Notes: generated by a model from the letters alone, not told the origin. 64,000 bases of DNA from Sphingobium naphthae (GCF_020782235.1 NZ_JAJGNO010000004.1:310001-374000); one strand, 5' to 3'; positions 1 through 9,124 are shown, counted from the stretch's first letter. Made by a program: numbers and translations.

Positions 1-31
1 ACGAACAAGAACAGGGCGCGGCAGGCCGCCG

Positions 32-385
32 TCACCCCCCATGCCAGACATTGGCCAGATGGCGAGGCGGGCGGCCGGGCGCAAGGAGGATGACGTCTAT
101 TCGCATGTCGTCGCCCGGTTTCGCCAGATCATGCCACAGGATTTCGGCGGCGGCCGCCACGCGCGTCAGACGCCGCTCGTCGATCGCCAGGTCCAGCTCC
201 CCCGCGCTCGCCCGCGCCTTCACCTCGACGAAAGCGAGCATCGCGCCGCGACGCGCGACCAGGTCGACTTCGCCGGCGCGCGTGCGCATCCGGCGGCCGA
301 CAATCTGCCAGCCCTTGAGCCGCAGCCACCAGGCGGCGATGCGCTCGGCCTGCCGGCCGCGCCGTTCCGCCTGGCTGCGGCTCAT
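32..385 (-). CDS. YraN / UPF0102 family endonuclease-like protein
   Basis: A 117-residue protein of the UPF0102 (YraN) family, which is predicted to have a PD-(D/E)xK nuclease fold; its cellular role is not established. The visible core is a GEVD motif ending at D41, followed by E54-V-K56, which fits the family active-site pattern. The start codon overlaps the stop of rsmI upstream by 4 nt (ATGA), so the two are translationally coupled; rsmI-yraN adjacency is common in proteobacteria. Bases 1-31 downstream hold nothing I can identify. Family confidence is high; function is unknown. Confidence 0.9.
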   Translation of the reverse strand: MSRSQAERRGRQAERIAAWWLRLKGWQIVGRRMRTRAGEVDLVARRGAMLAFVEVKARASAGELDLAIDERRLTRVAAAAEILWHDLAKPGDDMRIDVILLAPGRPPRHLANVWHGG

Positions 386-1224
386 CCCTTCAACTCCATC
401 GCCCGATCATAGAGGGTGCGGCGGTCGAGCCCGAGCTTCCTGGCGACTTCGCCCGCCGCCTTCGACACCGGCAGGCGCGCCATCGCTTCCAGCAAGGCGG
501 CGTCGGCATCCTCCGCGCTGGGCGGCGGCGCTTCGCCGGGCGGGCCGACGATCACCACGATTTCCCCCTTGGGCGGTGCATCGGCGTAGCGCGCGGACAA
601 GGCGGTCAGCGGACCCGTCGCCGTTTCCTCGAACGCCTTGCTGATCTCGCGGCTGACAGCAGCGTCGCGATCGCCCAGATGCGCGGCCATGGCCGAGAGA
701 CTGTCGGCCAGGCGCGGCCCGCTTTCATAGAAGACCAGCGTCGCGCGCAGCGCCGCCACTTCGTCCAGCGCGTCGCCGCGCGCCTTCGCCTTTGACGGCA
801 GGAAGCCCATGAAGAGAAACCGGTCGGTCGGCAGGCCCGACAGCGTCAGCGCCGCGATCGCGGCGCTGGGGCCGGGCAAGGTCGTGATTTTGCGCCCCGC
901 AGCCCGCGCGTCGCGCACCAGCTTATAACCCGGATCGGAGATGAGCGGCGTGCCCGCATCCGACAGCAGCGCCACCGATTCGCTCGCCATCCGGTCGACC
1001 AGCCGCTGGCGCACATGATCGGCGCTGTGGTCATGATAGGGCAGCATCGGCCGATCGGACCCGGCATGGCGCAGCAACCGGGCGCTCACTCGCGTATCCT
1101 CGACCGCGATCACGTCCGCGCGGCGCAAAATCTCGGCCGCGCGCGGGGTCAGGTCTCCAAGGTTGCCGATCGGCCCTGCGACGATGTAAAGCCCGGGCTC
1201 CAGCCCAGAAAGTTCAGTTTCCAT
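382..1224 (-). CDS. rsmI: 16S rRNA (cytidine(1402)-2'-O)-methyltransferase RsmI
   Basis: RsmI uses S-adenosylmethionine to 2'-O-methylate C1402 of 16S rRNA in the decoding centre. The 280-residue product is of normal length and carries the tetrapyrrole-methylase-type fold: a GPIGNLGDLTPRA motif near residues 18-30, VEDTR at about 41-45, LLSDAGTPLISDPG near 88-101 and a GPS loop (LPGPSAA) afterwards. The C-terminal SKAAGEVARKLGLDRRTLY helix-turn-helix-like tail is typical of RsmI. The gene is divergent from the penicillin-binding-protein activator gene with only 11 bases between start codons, and it overlaps yraN by 4 nt. Confidence 0.95.
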   Translation of the reverse strand: METELSGLEPGLYIVAGPIGNLGDLTPRAAEILRRADVIAVEDTRVSARLLRHAGSDRPMLPYHDHSADHVRQRLVDRMASESVALLSDAGTPLISDPGYKLVRDARAAGRKITTLPGPSAAIAALTLSGLPTDRFLFMGFLPSKAKARGDALDEVAALRATLVFYESGPRLADSLSAMAAHLGDRDAAVSREISKAFEETATGPLTALSARYADAPPKGEIVVIVGPPGEAPPPSAEDADAALLEAMARLPVSKAAGEVARKLGLDRRTLYDRAMELKG

Positions 1225-1235
1225 AAGGACGCCAG

Positions 1236-2441
1236 ATGACAGAGACGGATGCCCCCCGGCAAGCGAACATCTTCGCTTCGATGCAGCGCGGTGCGCGCAT
1301 CGCCTTCATGGGGGCGGCGCTGTTCCTGGCCGCCTGTCAGTCCATCGTTCCCAAGGCCCCCGCGCCCACCACGCCCACGGCGCCGACCCGGCCGACCACG
1401 CCCGAAGTGGTGCAGGGCCTGCCCACCGACGCCGCGCGCCATCGCGTCGCGCTGCTGGTGCCGATGAGCGGCGCCAATGCGGGTGTGGGCCAGTCGATCG
1501 CCAACGCCACCACGCTCGCCCTGCTCGACACCAAGACCGACAAGGTGCGCATCACCACCTATGACACCGCGCTGGGCGCGGCGGCGGCGGCGACAAAGGC
1601 GCTCGCCGACGGCAATCGCCTGATCCTGGGGCCGTTGCTGGCAGAGGATGCGCGCATCGTCGGGCCGATCGCCGCGCGCGCCAATGTGCCGGTGATCAGC
1701 TTCTCCAACGACAGCAGCGTCGCGGGCAACGGCGTCTACATCATGGGCTATAATCCCAACCAGTCGATCGAGCGCGTGGTCGACTTCGCCAAGTCGAAGG
1801 GCCTGAGCCAGTTCGGCGCGCTGGTGCCGCGCGGCACCTATGGCGAGCGGGCCGGCAATGCAATGCTGCGCGCGGTCGAGCAAGCGGGCGGCACCGTGGT
1901 GTCGATGCAGACCTTCGACCGGTCGGCCGGATCGATTTCCGCAGCGGTCAAGAAGCTGCAGGCCTCCTCCAGCTATGACGCGCTGCTGATCGCCGATTCC
2001 GGCCGCGTCGCGTTGCAGGTGGCGCCGATCCTGCGCAAGAATGGCGGCGGCAGCGCAAGGCTGCTGGGCACCGAATTGTGGAACGCGGAGCCGTCGCTCG
2101 CCAGCAACCCGGCGCTGCGCGGCGCCTGGTTCGCCAGCGTTTCGGACGGCCTTTATCGCCAGCTCGTCTCCAAATATCGCGCGCGCTACGGATCGGCGCC
2201 CTTCCGCCTGTCCTCGCTGGGCTATGACGCCGTGCTGCTGACGGTGCGGATCGCCCAGCAGTGGAAGCCCGGCGCGCCCTTCCCCGCCGCGCGTCTGCGC
2301 GATGCGGGCGGCTTTTCCGGCATCGATGGCGCGTTCCGCTTCACCCGCAGCGGCGTTGCCGAGCGCGCGCTCGAAGTCTCCGAAGTGGGCGCCGGCAGCT
2401 TCACCATCGTCGATCCCGCGCCGCGCAGCTTCGCGGAATGA
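1236..2441 (+). CDS. penicillin-binding protein activator, LpoA-like lipoprotein
   Basis: A 401-residue periplasmic-binding-protein-fold lipoprotein of the LpoA/YraM type, which in enterobacteria activates PBP1A from the outer membrane. The first ATG is preferred because AAGGA sits 6 nt upstream; this gives 15 residues before the signal peptide. The lipobox is LAAC, with the acylated cysteine at residue 34, followed by a Pro/Thr-rich linker to about residue 60. The rest (VALLVPMSGANAGVG onward) resembles a type-I periplasmic binding domain. The rsmI/yraN neighbourhood is the usual one for this family. Whether it activates a PBP here is inferred from family membership. Confidence 0.85.
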   Translation: MTETDAPRQANIFASMQRGARIAFMGAALFLAACQSIVPKAPAPTTPTAPTRPTTPEVVQGLPTDAARHRVALLVPMSGANAGVGQSIANATTLALLDTKTDKVRITTYDTALGAAAAATKALADGNRLILGPLLAEDARIVGPIAARANVPVISFSNDSSVAGNGVYIMGYNPNQSIERVVDFAKSKGLSQFGALVPRGTYGERAGNAMLRAVEQAGGTVVSMQTFDRSAGSISAAVKKLQASSSYDALLIADSGRVALQVAPILRKNGGGSARLLGTELWNAEPSLASNPALRGAWFASVSDGLYRQLVSKYRARYGSAPFRLSSLGYDAVLLTVRIAQQWKPGAPFPAARLRDAGGFSGIDGAFRFTRSGVAERALEVSEVGAGSFTIVDPAPRSFAE

Positions 2442-2516
2442 ATCTAGGCTGGCGGCTTCATCGCTCCTGATCCGTTACATCGCTCATGCGGACCATGAGA
2501 AGGAAGAGCTGAGCCC

Positions 2517-3749
2517 ATGTCGCTGACCGTCCGCATCCTGATCGCGCTGGTCGCGGGCCTTGGCTGCGGCATCCTGCTCGCCGAATGGGGCGGCGCCTGG
2601 GATGCCTCTATCGTCAGCGTGGCGCAGCCGATCGGAAAGGCGTGGCTAGGTGGCCTTCAGATGCCGCTGATCCCGCTGATCTTCGCCCTGCTGGTGACCG
2701 GCATCGCCCAGGCGGCCACGACTGCGCGCAGCAACGGCCTGGCCGGGCGCGCGATCGGCCTGTTCGCGATGCTGCTGGTTGGCGCAGCGAGCGTCGCCGC
2801 GCTGGCGGGCCCGCTACTGCTGGCTCTCTGGCCCGTGCCGAGCGGCGCCGTCGGCGCGCTCGCCGGGGCGGGGCCGGTCAGCGAAGTGCCCGACGTCCGA
2901 CCGTCCGCCGAGTGGCTGCTGGGGTTCATCCCGGTCAATCCGCTCAAATCCGCCGCCGAGGGGCAGGTCGTCGCGATCGTGCTGTTCGCGCTCGTCTTCG
3001 GCTTTGCCGTGACGCGCATCGCGCCCGACCGGCGAGCGCAGCTCACCGGCCTGTTCCAGGCGCTGGCCGACGCGCTGCTGGTGGTGGTGAACTGGGTGCT
3101 GTGGCTGGCGCCGGCGGGTGTCTTCGCGCTGGCTTTGGTGGCGGGCGCGCGTTCCGGGCTGGCGACCGCAGGCGCGCTGCTCCACTATATCGCGTTCATC
3201 GTGGCCCTGTGCCTGCTGGTGACGCTGCTGGTCTATCCGCTGGCGGTGCTGCTGGGGCGGATCGGGCCCGGCCGCTTCGCCCGCGCCGTCTTCCCGGCGC
3301 AGGCCATCGCCTTTTCGACGCAAAGCTCGATCGCGTCGCTGCCCGCCATGATCCAGGCGAGCGATGGGCCATTGGCGGTGCGGGAAACGAGCCGATCGAT
3401 CGTGCTGCCGCTCGCCATATCGCTGTTCCGCATCACCAGCCCGCCGGCCAATCTGGGCGTCGCCCTCTATGTCGCGGCGATGAACGGCGTGGACCTGGGC
3501 GCGACGCAGCTGATTCTGGGCGTTCTGGTCGCGGCGATCGTCAGCCTGGCGGCGGTGGGGCTTCCCAGCCAGATCACCTTCTTCACCACCACCGGCCCGA
3601 TCTGCCTGGCGATGGGCGTCCCTGTCGAAGCGTTGCCGCTGTTGCTGGCGGTGGAGACGGTGCCCGACATCTTCCGCACCGTGGGCAATGTCACCGCCGA
3701 CATGGGCGTGGCGCGCATTCTGGACCAGCGGGACGCAACGACCCGCTGA
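2517..3749 (+). CDS. dicarboxylate/amino acid:cation symporter (DAACS family)
   Basis: A 410-residue inner-membrane symporter of the GltP/DctA family, driving uptake of a dicarboxylate or acidic amino acid with H+ or Na+. It has about eight hydrophobic segments, an N-terminal half with QMPLIPLIFALLVTGIAQA, and the family re-entrant-loop signature FSTQSSIASLPAMI near residues 264-277 (serine-rich SSIASLP in place of the usual SSxATLP). The C-terminal core (VSLAAVGLPSQITFF) replaces the commoner GxPG motif, so substrate preference may be altered. An AGGAAG ribosome-binding site precedes the ATG. It is monocistronic and converges on a cyclophilin gene. Confidence 0.85.
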   Translation: MSLTVRILIALVAGLGCGILLAEWGGAWDASIVSVAQPIGKAWLGGLQMPLIPLIFALLVTGIAQAATTARSNGLAGRAIGLFAMLLVGAASVAALAGPLLLALWPVPSGAVGALAGAGPVSEVPDVRPSAEWLLGFIPVNPLKSAAEGQVVAIVLFALVFGFAVTRIAPDRRAQLTGLFQALADALLVVVNWVLWLAPAGVFALALVAGARSGLATAGALLHYIAFIVALCLLVTLLVYPLAVLLGRIGPGRFARAVFPAQAIAFSTQSSIASLPAMIQASDGPLAVRETSRSIVLPLAISLFRITSPPANLGVALYVAAMNGVDLGATQLILGVLVAAIVSLAAVGLPSQITFFTTTGPICLAMGVPVEALPLLLAVETVPDIFRTVGNVTADMGVARILDQRDATTR

Positions 3750-3769
3750 CGCGCCCAGGTCAGGGCGCG
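3750..3769. terminator. hairpin between convergent genes, possible bidirectional terminator
   Basis: CGCGCCC (3750-3756) pairs perfectly with GGGCGCG (3763-3769) across a 6-nt loop, lying exactly at the junction of the convergent symporter and cyclophilin genes. There is no T-run on either side, so intrinsic termination is uncertain. Confidence 0.35.
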
Positions 3770-4371
3770 CGGCGGGCGCTGACGATGGTGACGGGGGCCT
3801 CGAGCATCTGTCCCTTCATCACCCCTTCGCCCTTGGTCGGCGATTTCGGCGCGGCGAGGATGGCTTTGACGACATCCAGCCCTTCGACCACATGGGCGAA
3901 GACGGCAAAGCCCTGATTGTCGCCCGGCGCATCGGGATGCGCATCCATCGACGGCATGCGGCCGAGCACGACGAAGAAGTCGCCGGTCGCGCTGCCGGGC
4001 GCATAGCGGGCCATCGACAGGGCGCCGTCATCATGCACCAGGCCCGTCCGGCTGGTCGGCTCATGCGCGATCGGCGGCAGGATGCGCTTGGGATCATTTT
4101 GCGCGCCGCCCTGCACGAAGCCATAATCGGGCGCGCCGACGCCGCGGTAGAAAGCGGTTCCGTCGAACCGCTTTTGATCGACATATTGGAGGAAGTTGGC
4201 GGCGGTCACCGGCGCCTTGCCCTGATGCACGGCGATGACGATCGGGCCCTTGTCCGTCTGCATCAGCACGCGCACGTCGGCGGGGTCGGCGACCGGAACC
4301 GGCGGCGTCTGCGCATGTGCCGGGGAGACGGAAAGGAAGGCGGCGAGGATCAGGGCGAGCTGGCGAATCAT
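3760..4371 (-). CDS. periplasmic peptidyl-prolyl cis-trans isomerase, cyclophilin type
   Basis: A 203-residue cyclophilin that isomerises peptidyl-prolyl bonds. The N-terminus (MIRQLALILAAFLSVSPAHAQ) is a cleavable signal peptide, placing it in the periplasm. Cyclophilin landmarks are VTAANFLQYVDQKRFDG, FYRGV (the arginine corresponds to the catalytic Arg of FHR), GFVQGG and the late DNQGFAVFAHVVEGLDVV segment. Insertions around residues 100-135 make it longer than the minimal domain. It converges with the symporter gene and lies 44 bases past the 3' end of dnaA on the same strand. Confidence 0.9.
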   Translation of the reverse strand: MIRQLALILAAFLSVSPAHAQTPPVPVADPADVRVLMQTDKGPIVIAVHQGKAPVTAANFLQYVDQKRFDGTAFYRGVGAPDYGFVQGGAQNDPKRILPPIAHEPTSRTGLVHDDGALSMARYAPGSATGDFFVVLGRMPSMDAHPDAPGDNQGFAVFAHVVEGLDVVKAILAAPKSPTKGEGVMKGQMLEAPVTIVSARRAP

Positions 4372-4415
4372 GGCCGCCAGCCTAGCCGATCAGGCGCGCG
4401 GCGCCAGAGGGCGCG

Positions 4416-5780
4416 TCAGCCCTCCAGCTGGCGCTGGAGCGCGCGGATGTCGGCGTCCATGTCCGGGCTGGTTTCGCGCAGCGCCTCGATCGTGCGCACG
4501 GCGTGGATCACGGTGCTGTGATCGCGGCCGCCGAAGATGCGGCCGATTTCCGGCAGCGAGCGCGGCGTCATCTTCTTGGCCAGATACATGGCGACCTGCC
4601 GCGGGCGCGCCACCGCGCGGGCGCGCCGCTTGGAGCGCATTTCGGCCGGGTCGATCTTGAAATGGGCCGCGCAGGCCTTCTGGATTTCGTCGACCGTGAT
4701 GCGCCGGGCATTGGCCCGAACCGCATCGGCCAGCATCTGCTGCGCGAAATCCAGATCGATGGCGCGGCCGGTCAGCTGGCCATAGGCGACCAGCTTGTTG
4801 AACGCCCCTTCCAGCTCGCGCACATTCGAGCGGATCGAGCGGGCGAGGAAATCGATCACCATGTCGGGCACGGGCGGATCGCCGGCGACCGCCCGCTTCG
4901 ATTCGAGGATGGCGAGGCGCAGGTCGAGATCGGCCGCGCGGATATCCGCCACCAGCCCGCCCGCGAGCCGCGAGAGGATGCGGGCGTCGATCGATTCGAG
5001 CATCTGCGGCGGCCGGTCGGCGGTCACGACTATGCGCGCGCCAGAATCGATCAGGTCGTTGATCGTGTGGAGAAACTCCTCCTGCGTCGATCCCTTGCCC
5101 GCGATGAACTGAATGTCGTCGATCAGCAGCAGCCGCGCGGCGCGCAGGCGCGCCTTGAAGGCCATGGTCTCATTGGCGCGCATCGCATTCACGAATTCCA
5201 TCATGAAGCGCTCGGCCGACATGTAGAGGACCGGGGCGGCGGGCGAATGCGCAGAGAAGGCGGCCGCGATGCCGTGCAGCAGGTGCGTCTTGCCCTGCCC
5301 GGTGCCGCCATGGATGAAGAGCGGGGTGAAGCGCGGCTGCGCCTCGCCCGCCATCGCCTGCGCCGCGGACCAGGCCAGGCGATTGGTGTCGCCCACGACA
5401 AAGCTGTCGAGGTCATGGCGCGGCTGGAAATTGGAGGCGACCGGCGATTCGGCCGCCACGTCGACAGGATCGCTGGCCGGCACGACTTCCAGCAGGCGCG
5501 GACCGGTGGCGTCGGGCGCGCGGCGGACCCGCACCTCGCGCACACCCACCCCTGCGCTGCGCCACGCCATGCGCAACCGGTCGCCAAATTGGCCGGACAC
5601 GAAATTGGCGCTGAAGTCGGTGGCGACCAGCAGGTCGAGCGTCTGCGATTCGGGGCAATAGTCACCCAGGCGCGCAGGCTTCAGCCACTGGTCGAACAGA
5701 CGCGCGCCCAGATCCCGCCGCAGACCGGCGCGGATCGCGGTCCAGGCAGCGTCCAGGCCCGTAACATCCTGAATTTCCAT
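4416..5780 (-). CDS. dnaA: chromosomal replication initiator protein DnaA
   Basis: DnaA binds DnaA boxes at oriC as an ATP oligomer, melts the origin and loads helicase. Domain I begins right after the chosen start (DVTGLDAAWTAIRAGLRRD). The AAA+ domain shows Walker A GGTGQGKTH and Walker B LLLIDDIQFIAGK. The C-terminal domain IV carries the DnaA signature around GRDHSTVIHAVRTIE, with RQVAMYLAKKM before it. Upstream in-frame starts exist at 5816 (MKGKAAV) and 5927; neither has a convincing ribosome-binding site, and I chose 5780 because domain I starts there, giving 454 residues. rpsT lies upstream on the same strand, the usual alphaproteobacterial arrangement. Confidence 0.95.
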   Translation of the reverse strand: MEIQDVTGLDAAWTAIRAGLRRDLGARLFDQWLKPARLGDYCPESQTLDLLVATDFSANFVSGQFGDRLRMAWRSAGVGVREVRVRRAPDATGPRLLEVVPASDPVDVAAESPVASNFQPRHDLDSFVVGDTNRLAWSAAQAMAGEAQPRFTPLFIHGGTGQGKTHLLHGIAAAFSAHSPAAPVLYMSAERFMMEFVNAMRANETMAFKARLRAARLLLIDDIQFIAGKGSTQEEFLHTINDLIDSGARIVVTADRPPQMLESIDARILSRLAGGLVADIRAADLDLRLAILESKRAVAGDPPVPDMVIDFLARSIRSNVRELEGAFNKLVAYGQLTGRAIDLDFAQQMLADAVRANARRITVDEIQKACAAHFKIDPAEMRSKRRARAVARPRQVAMYLAKKMTPRSLPEIGRIFGGRDHSTVIHAVRTIEALRETSPDMDADIRALQRQLEG

Positions 5781-5816
5781 AGCCTGCCGTCCAACCACCG
5801 CCGCCTTGCCCTTCAT

Positions 5817-6164
5817 AATATAACCGACCCCCCATATCGGTCCGAACGGCGCAAGAATGGCTATCCGGAAAAGCCCCTGCCTTTCCGGGCATCTTGCATC
5901 ATCTGACCTAATGACGGCCGCCGCCAAGCGATTCGAGTGGCGGCCGGAGGGTCAAAATAGACAGGCCCGCTTCGCCGGATCAAGGCCGCGCCACTTCAAA
6001 AAAATGAAATAAAGGCGTTGACTCAGCAAAGCCGCGGAAAAGGCCGACTGATTATTTTATTGCAATATTACAGTCATTTAGATGACAGAATTTTGCGTGC
6101 AGCGCGTCGAATCGCGGGAAGTGCGCGGATGCCAAAGATGACAGAGGCGTTAATCAACGATGAA
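5817..6164. other. dnaA upstream region with AT-rich tract; no gene seen
   Basis: Between dnaA and the rpsT terminator. It contains a conspicuously AT-rich stretch at about 5996-6095 within an otherwise GC-rich sequence, presumably promoter DNA for dnaA. I looked for DnaA boxes (TTATNCACA and close variants) on both strands and found none clear, so I do not call an origin here. Confidence 0.5.
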
Positions 6165-6194
6165 AAGCCCGCTCCAGCGATCCGGAGCGGGCTT
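6165..6194 (-). terminator. intrinsic terminator of rpsT
   Basis: AAGCCCGCTCC (6165-6175) and GGAGCGGGCTT (6184-6194) form a perfect 11-bp stem with an 8-nt loop. Read on the minus strand, the stem runs directly into TTTTCA. It lies 27 bases past the rpsT stop codon, so rpsT and dnaA are probably separate transcription units. Confidence 0.85.
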
Positions 6195-6221
6195 CTACTT
6201 CACCATCCCTTGAGCAGGGTG

Positions 6222-6485
6222 TCAGGCGATCGCGCTGACGGCCTTGGTCAGGCGGCCGAACTTGCGGGCGGCCGTATTCTTGTGCAGCACGCCGCGCGCG
6301 ACCCCGCGCGCCAGTTCGGGCTGAACGGTCTGCAGCGCCGTGGCGGCGGCTTCCTTGTCGCCGGCGACGATGGCGGCTTCCACCTTCTTCACCAGGGTGC
6401 GGATCCGGCTGATGCGGGCGCCATTGATCGCGGCGCGACGCTCGTTGCGACGGATGCGCTTCTTGGCTTGCGGCGTATTGGCCAT
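6222..6485 (-). CDS. rpsT: 30S ribosomal protein S20
   Basis: An 87-residue S20, a primary 16S rRNA-binding protein of the small subunit. The N-terminal basic region ([17 protein letters not shown]) and the two-helix hairpin ending [19 protein letters not shown] are diagnostic. Length matches the family. GAGG lies about 9 nt before the ATG. It has its own terminator and sits between mutM and dnaA, as in most alphaproteobacteria. Confidence 0.98.
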   Translation of the reverse strand: MANTPQAKKRIRRNERRAAINGARISRIRTLVKKVEAAIVAGDKEAAATALQTVQPELARGVARGVLHKNTAARKFGRLTKAVSAIA

Positions 6486-6557
6486 TCTATTCCTCGGTTC
6501 TCGTCAAATCTCGGGAAGAGGCCCGCCGAACTGCCGACATGCCTCGTGAAGGTGCGC

Positions 6558-6586
6558 CCCTTACAGAGTATCCGGGTCGGCGTCAA
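6558..6586 (-). promoter_or_regulatory. possible rpsT promoter
   Basis: On the minus strand TTGACG (6586-6581) is separated by exactly 17 bases from TAAGGG (6563-6558), about 70 bases upstream of the rpsT ATG. The -35 is good and the -10 is weak, so this is a candidate only. Confidence 0.35.
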
Positions 6587-6601
6587 CGGATTCGGGCCGC
6601 G

Positions 6602-7414
6602 CTATTTCTGGCATGTCGGGCAGTAGAAGGTCGACCGGCCGCCATCCACGCGCCGCCGCACCGTGCCGCCGCAGGGACAGACCTGTCCTTCCCGCCCGTA
6701 GACGCGCCATTGTTTGGAGAAATAGCCCAGTTCGCCATCGGGGCGGGCATAATCGCGCAGCGTCGATCCGCCCGCGACGATCGCCGCGGTCAGCACATCG
6801 CGAATCGCGTCGACCAGCAGCGCGAGCCGGGCGCGGCCGATCCGGCCGGCGGCGCGGGTGGGCGCGATGCCGGCCATGTTGAGCGCTTCGCAGACATAGA
6901 TATTGCCCAGACCCGCGACGATGCGCTGGTCCAGCAGGGCAGCCTTGATCGACGTGGCCTTGCCTGCAAGCGCGGCCGCCAGGGTCGCGGCGGTAAAGTC
7001 GGGGCCAAGCGGTTCGGGGCCCATCCGCATGAAGGGCGCATAGCCGGTCCAGGCGTTGGCCCGCACCAGATCGAGCGAGCCGAAGCGCCGGGGATCATTG
7101 AGCGAGAGCAGCCGTCCCTGATCGGTTTCGACCAGCAGATGGTCGTGCGCGCCAATGTCCGTCGGGTCGATCCGCCAGCGACCGGACATGCCGAGGTGGA
7201 AGATCATCATGTCGCCACGGTCGGTTTCGACCAGCCCATATTTGGCGCGCCGCGACAGGCCCGTGACCCTCGCGCCCGTCATCCGCTGGCGCAGGTCGAC
7301 GGGAATGGGAAAGCGCAGGTCGGCGCGGCGCGGCTCGACTCGCGTCAGCACGCTGCCCTGCAGGACGGAGCGCAGGCCGGCGACGGTGGTTTCGACTTCG
7401 GGAAGTTCGGGCAT
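6602..7414 (-). CDS. mutM: formamidopyrimidine-DNA glycosylase (MutM/Fpg)
   Basis: A bifunctional glycosylase/AP lyase that removes 8-oxoguanine and formamidopyrimidines in base-excision repair. The N-terminus PELPEVETT supplies the catalytic proline (Schiff base) and glutamate after Met removal; the conserved lysine is in RRAKYGL near residue 58. The H2TH region (QRIVAGLGNIYVCEAL) lies near residue 165. The C-terminal zinc finger shows CPCGG and CPTC pairs (CxC...CxxC spacing). The 270-residue length is normal. It is on the same strand as rpsT. Confidence 0.97.
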   Translation of the reverse strand: MPELPEVETTVAGLRSVLQGSVLTRVEPRRADLRFPIPVDLRQRMTGARVTGLSRRAKYGLVETDRGDMMIFHLGMSGRWRIDPTDIGAHDHLLVETDQGRLLSLNDPRRFGSLDLVRANAWTGYAPFMRMGPEPLGPDFTAATLAAALAGKATSIKAALLDQRIVAGLGNIYVCEALNMAGIAPTRAAGRIGRARLALLVDAIRDVLTAAIVAGGSTLRDYARPDGELGYFSKQWRVYGREGQVCPCGGTVRRRVDGGRSTFYCPTCQK

Positions 7415-7431
7415 GGCGTGTCATGTAAGGT

Positions 7432-9009
7432 CTAGCGGGCGGGCGCAACAGGGGCGTCGGGATCGAGATCGGGCCAACGATCGAGCAGCGCGGCGGTCAC
7501 GCCATTGGTCCAGCCGAACCCATCCTGCAGCGGATATTCGCCGCCGCCGCCGGGCTTGCGTTGCTCCACATCATATTTCTCCAGCATCTTGCCGGTCTCG
7601 CGAAATGCGGCGGTCACGGTGCCGATCCAGCGGCGCGCAATCTCCCGCGCCAAGGCCGCGTGCCCAGTCCGGGCGAGCCCGTCGATCGCCACCCATTGCA
7701 GCGGCGCCCAGCCATTGGGGCTGTCCCATTGCTGGCCGCTGGCGATCAAGCTGGTGCGCAGACCGCCCTGCCCCAGCAACTGGGCTTCAGTCAGCCGGGC
7801 GACGGCATCGGCCTGGCGCTGGTCCGCGAGGCCGACGAACAGGGGAAACAGGGTGGCGGCGGACAGGATGCCGGTGGCCTTTTGCGTCCGCCTGTCCCAA
7901 TCGGCATAGCGTCCGGCGGTGGGCTGCCACAGCCAGCGATCGATCGCCGCCTTGCGCGCCTGCGCCAGCGAATCGAATCGCCGCGCGCAGGCCTGGTCGC
8001 CCGCCGCCGCGCAGCGCCCGGCGATGCTGGTTTCGAGCCGCCACAACAGGCTGTTGAGATCCACCGGCACGATGTCGGTGGTGCGGATGGTCGACAGCCG
8101 CCGGGGATCCTTCAGCCATCGGGACGAGAAGTCCCAGCCGCTCTCGGCCCCGGCGCGCAGGTGGCGATAGACCTCCGCCTTGTCCCGGTTGCTGTCCCGC
8201 GCGGTCGCCACATCCTCCGCCCAGCTTTCGTCGCGCGGGCCCGGCCTGTCATCCCAATAGCGGTTGAGCAACGCGCCGTCGGGCATGCGCGCGACGCGCA
8301 GGGCAGCGCCGCTGCCTGCGGCCTGTTCGCTGCCGCGCATCCAGAACGCATGTTCGGCGCGCAAGGCGGCGAGGTGACGGGGATCGTCCGGTTGGCTGGC
8401 GAGATCGACCATCAGCGCCAGGAATGGCGGCTGCGACCGCCCGAGATAATAAGTGCGCGTGCCGTTGGGGATGAAGCCGTAGCGCGCGACAAGGCTTTCA
8501 AAATCGACCAGCATCGAATCGATCAGATGCTGCTGCCCGTCCGCCTGGAGGCCCAGCATGGTGAAATAGCTGTCCCAATAATAGATTTCGCGGAAGCGGC
8601 CGCCCGGCACGACATACGGCGCGGGCAGCGCCAGCGCGGATGATCCCGCCGGCGGCTCAAGCGCCGGGCGCGTGAGGTGCGGCCAGAGCGCGCGGATATG
8701 ATCGCGCAGCCCCTGGGCCTGCGGCGCTTGCGACCCGGGAACGCTGAAATGCCGCAGGACGAAATCGCGCAGTGCCTGGCCCTGCGGGCGCGCCTGCCGA
8801 TAAGCCTCGACGATGACGGCGGGATCATCCTTGGGCACCGCATCGACGAAGGTCTTGCCATCGGGAAAGATGCGCTGGCCCTGCACCGCTTCGAACAAGG
8901 GGCCGTAGATTTGCTGGGGGCTGAGCGGCGGCGCGGCGGTGCGCGGCGCGGCCTGCGCCATGCAGAGCAGCGCGGCCAAGGCGACCGCGAAATGGACAGG
9001 TCGGCGCAT
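7432..9009 (-). CDS. treA: periplasmic trehalase (GH37)
   Basis: Hydrolyses alpha,alpha-trehalose to two glucoses. Both GH37 signatures are visible: PGGRFREIYYWDSYF and QQWDSPNGWAPLQW, and the C-terminus has the glycine-rich GGGGEYPLQDGFGWTNG segment. The start at 9009 is chosen because GGGGGAG lies 7 nt upstream and the product then begins with a signal peptide (MRRPVHFAVALAALLCMAQAAP), giving 525 residues; an upstream in-frame start at 9126 would bury the signal. It lies between mutM and ubiE, which are often closer neighbours in related genomes, so it looks like an insertion into a housekeeping block. Confidence 0.93.
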   Translation of the reverse strand: MRRPVHFAVALAALLCMAQAAPRTAAPPLSPQQIYGPLFEAVQGQRIFPDGKTFVDAVPKDDPAVIVEAYRQARPQGQALRDFVLRHFSVPGSQAPQAQGLRDHIRALWPHLTRPALEPPAGSSALALPAPYVVPGGRFREIYYWDSYFTMLGLQADGQQHLIDSMLVDFESLVARYGFIPNGTRTYYLGRSQPPFLALMVDLASQPDDPRHLAALRAEHAFWMRGSEQAAGSGAALRVARMPDGALLNRYWDDRPGPRDESWAEDVATARDSNRDKAEVYRHLRAGAESGWDFSSRWLKDPRRLSTIRTTDIVPVDLNSLLWRLETSIAGRCAAAGDQACARRFDSLAQARKAAIDRWLWQPTAGRYADWDRRTQKATGILSAATLFPLFVGLADQRQADAVARLTEAQLLGQGGLRTSLIASGQQWDSPNGWAPLQWVAIDGLARTGHAALAREIARRWIGTVTAAFRETGKMLEKYDVEQRKPGGGGEYPLQDGFGWTNGVTAALLDRWPDLDPDAPVAPAR

Positions 9010-9124
9010 GGCGAAGCTCCCCCTTCTTGCATCGGGAGGAGGAATGAATGACGCAGGCGAAACGTTCCCCCCGCCGCTGCCTTCGCGCTGGCATGGCGGG
9101 GCAACTGCGGCTAGAGCGAAGCCC

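Noticed and set aside
5817..6164. Chromosomal origin (oriC) beside dnaA
   Set aside because: An AT-rich tract is present but no convincing DnaA boxes on either strand, and alphaproteobacterial origins are often not next to dnaA.
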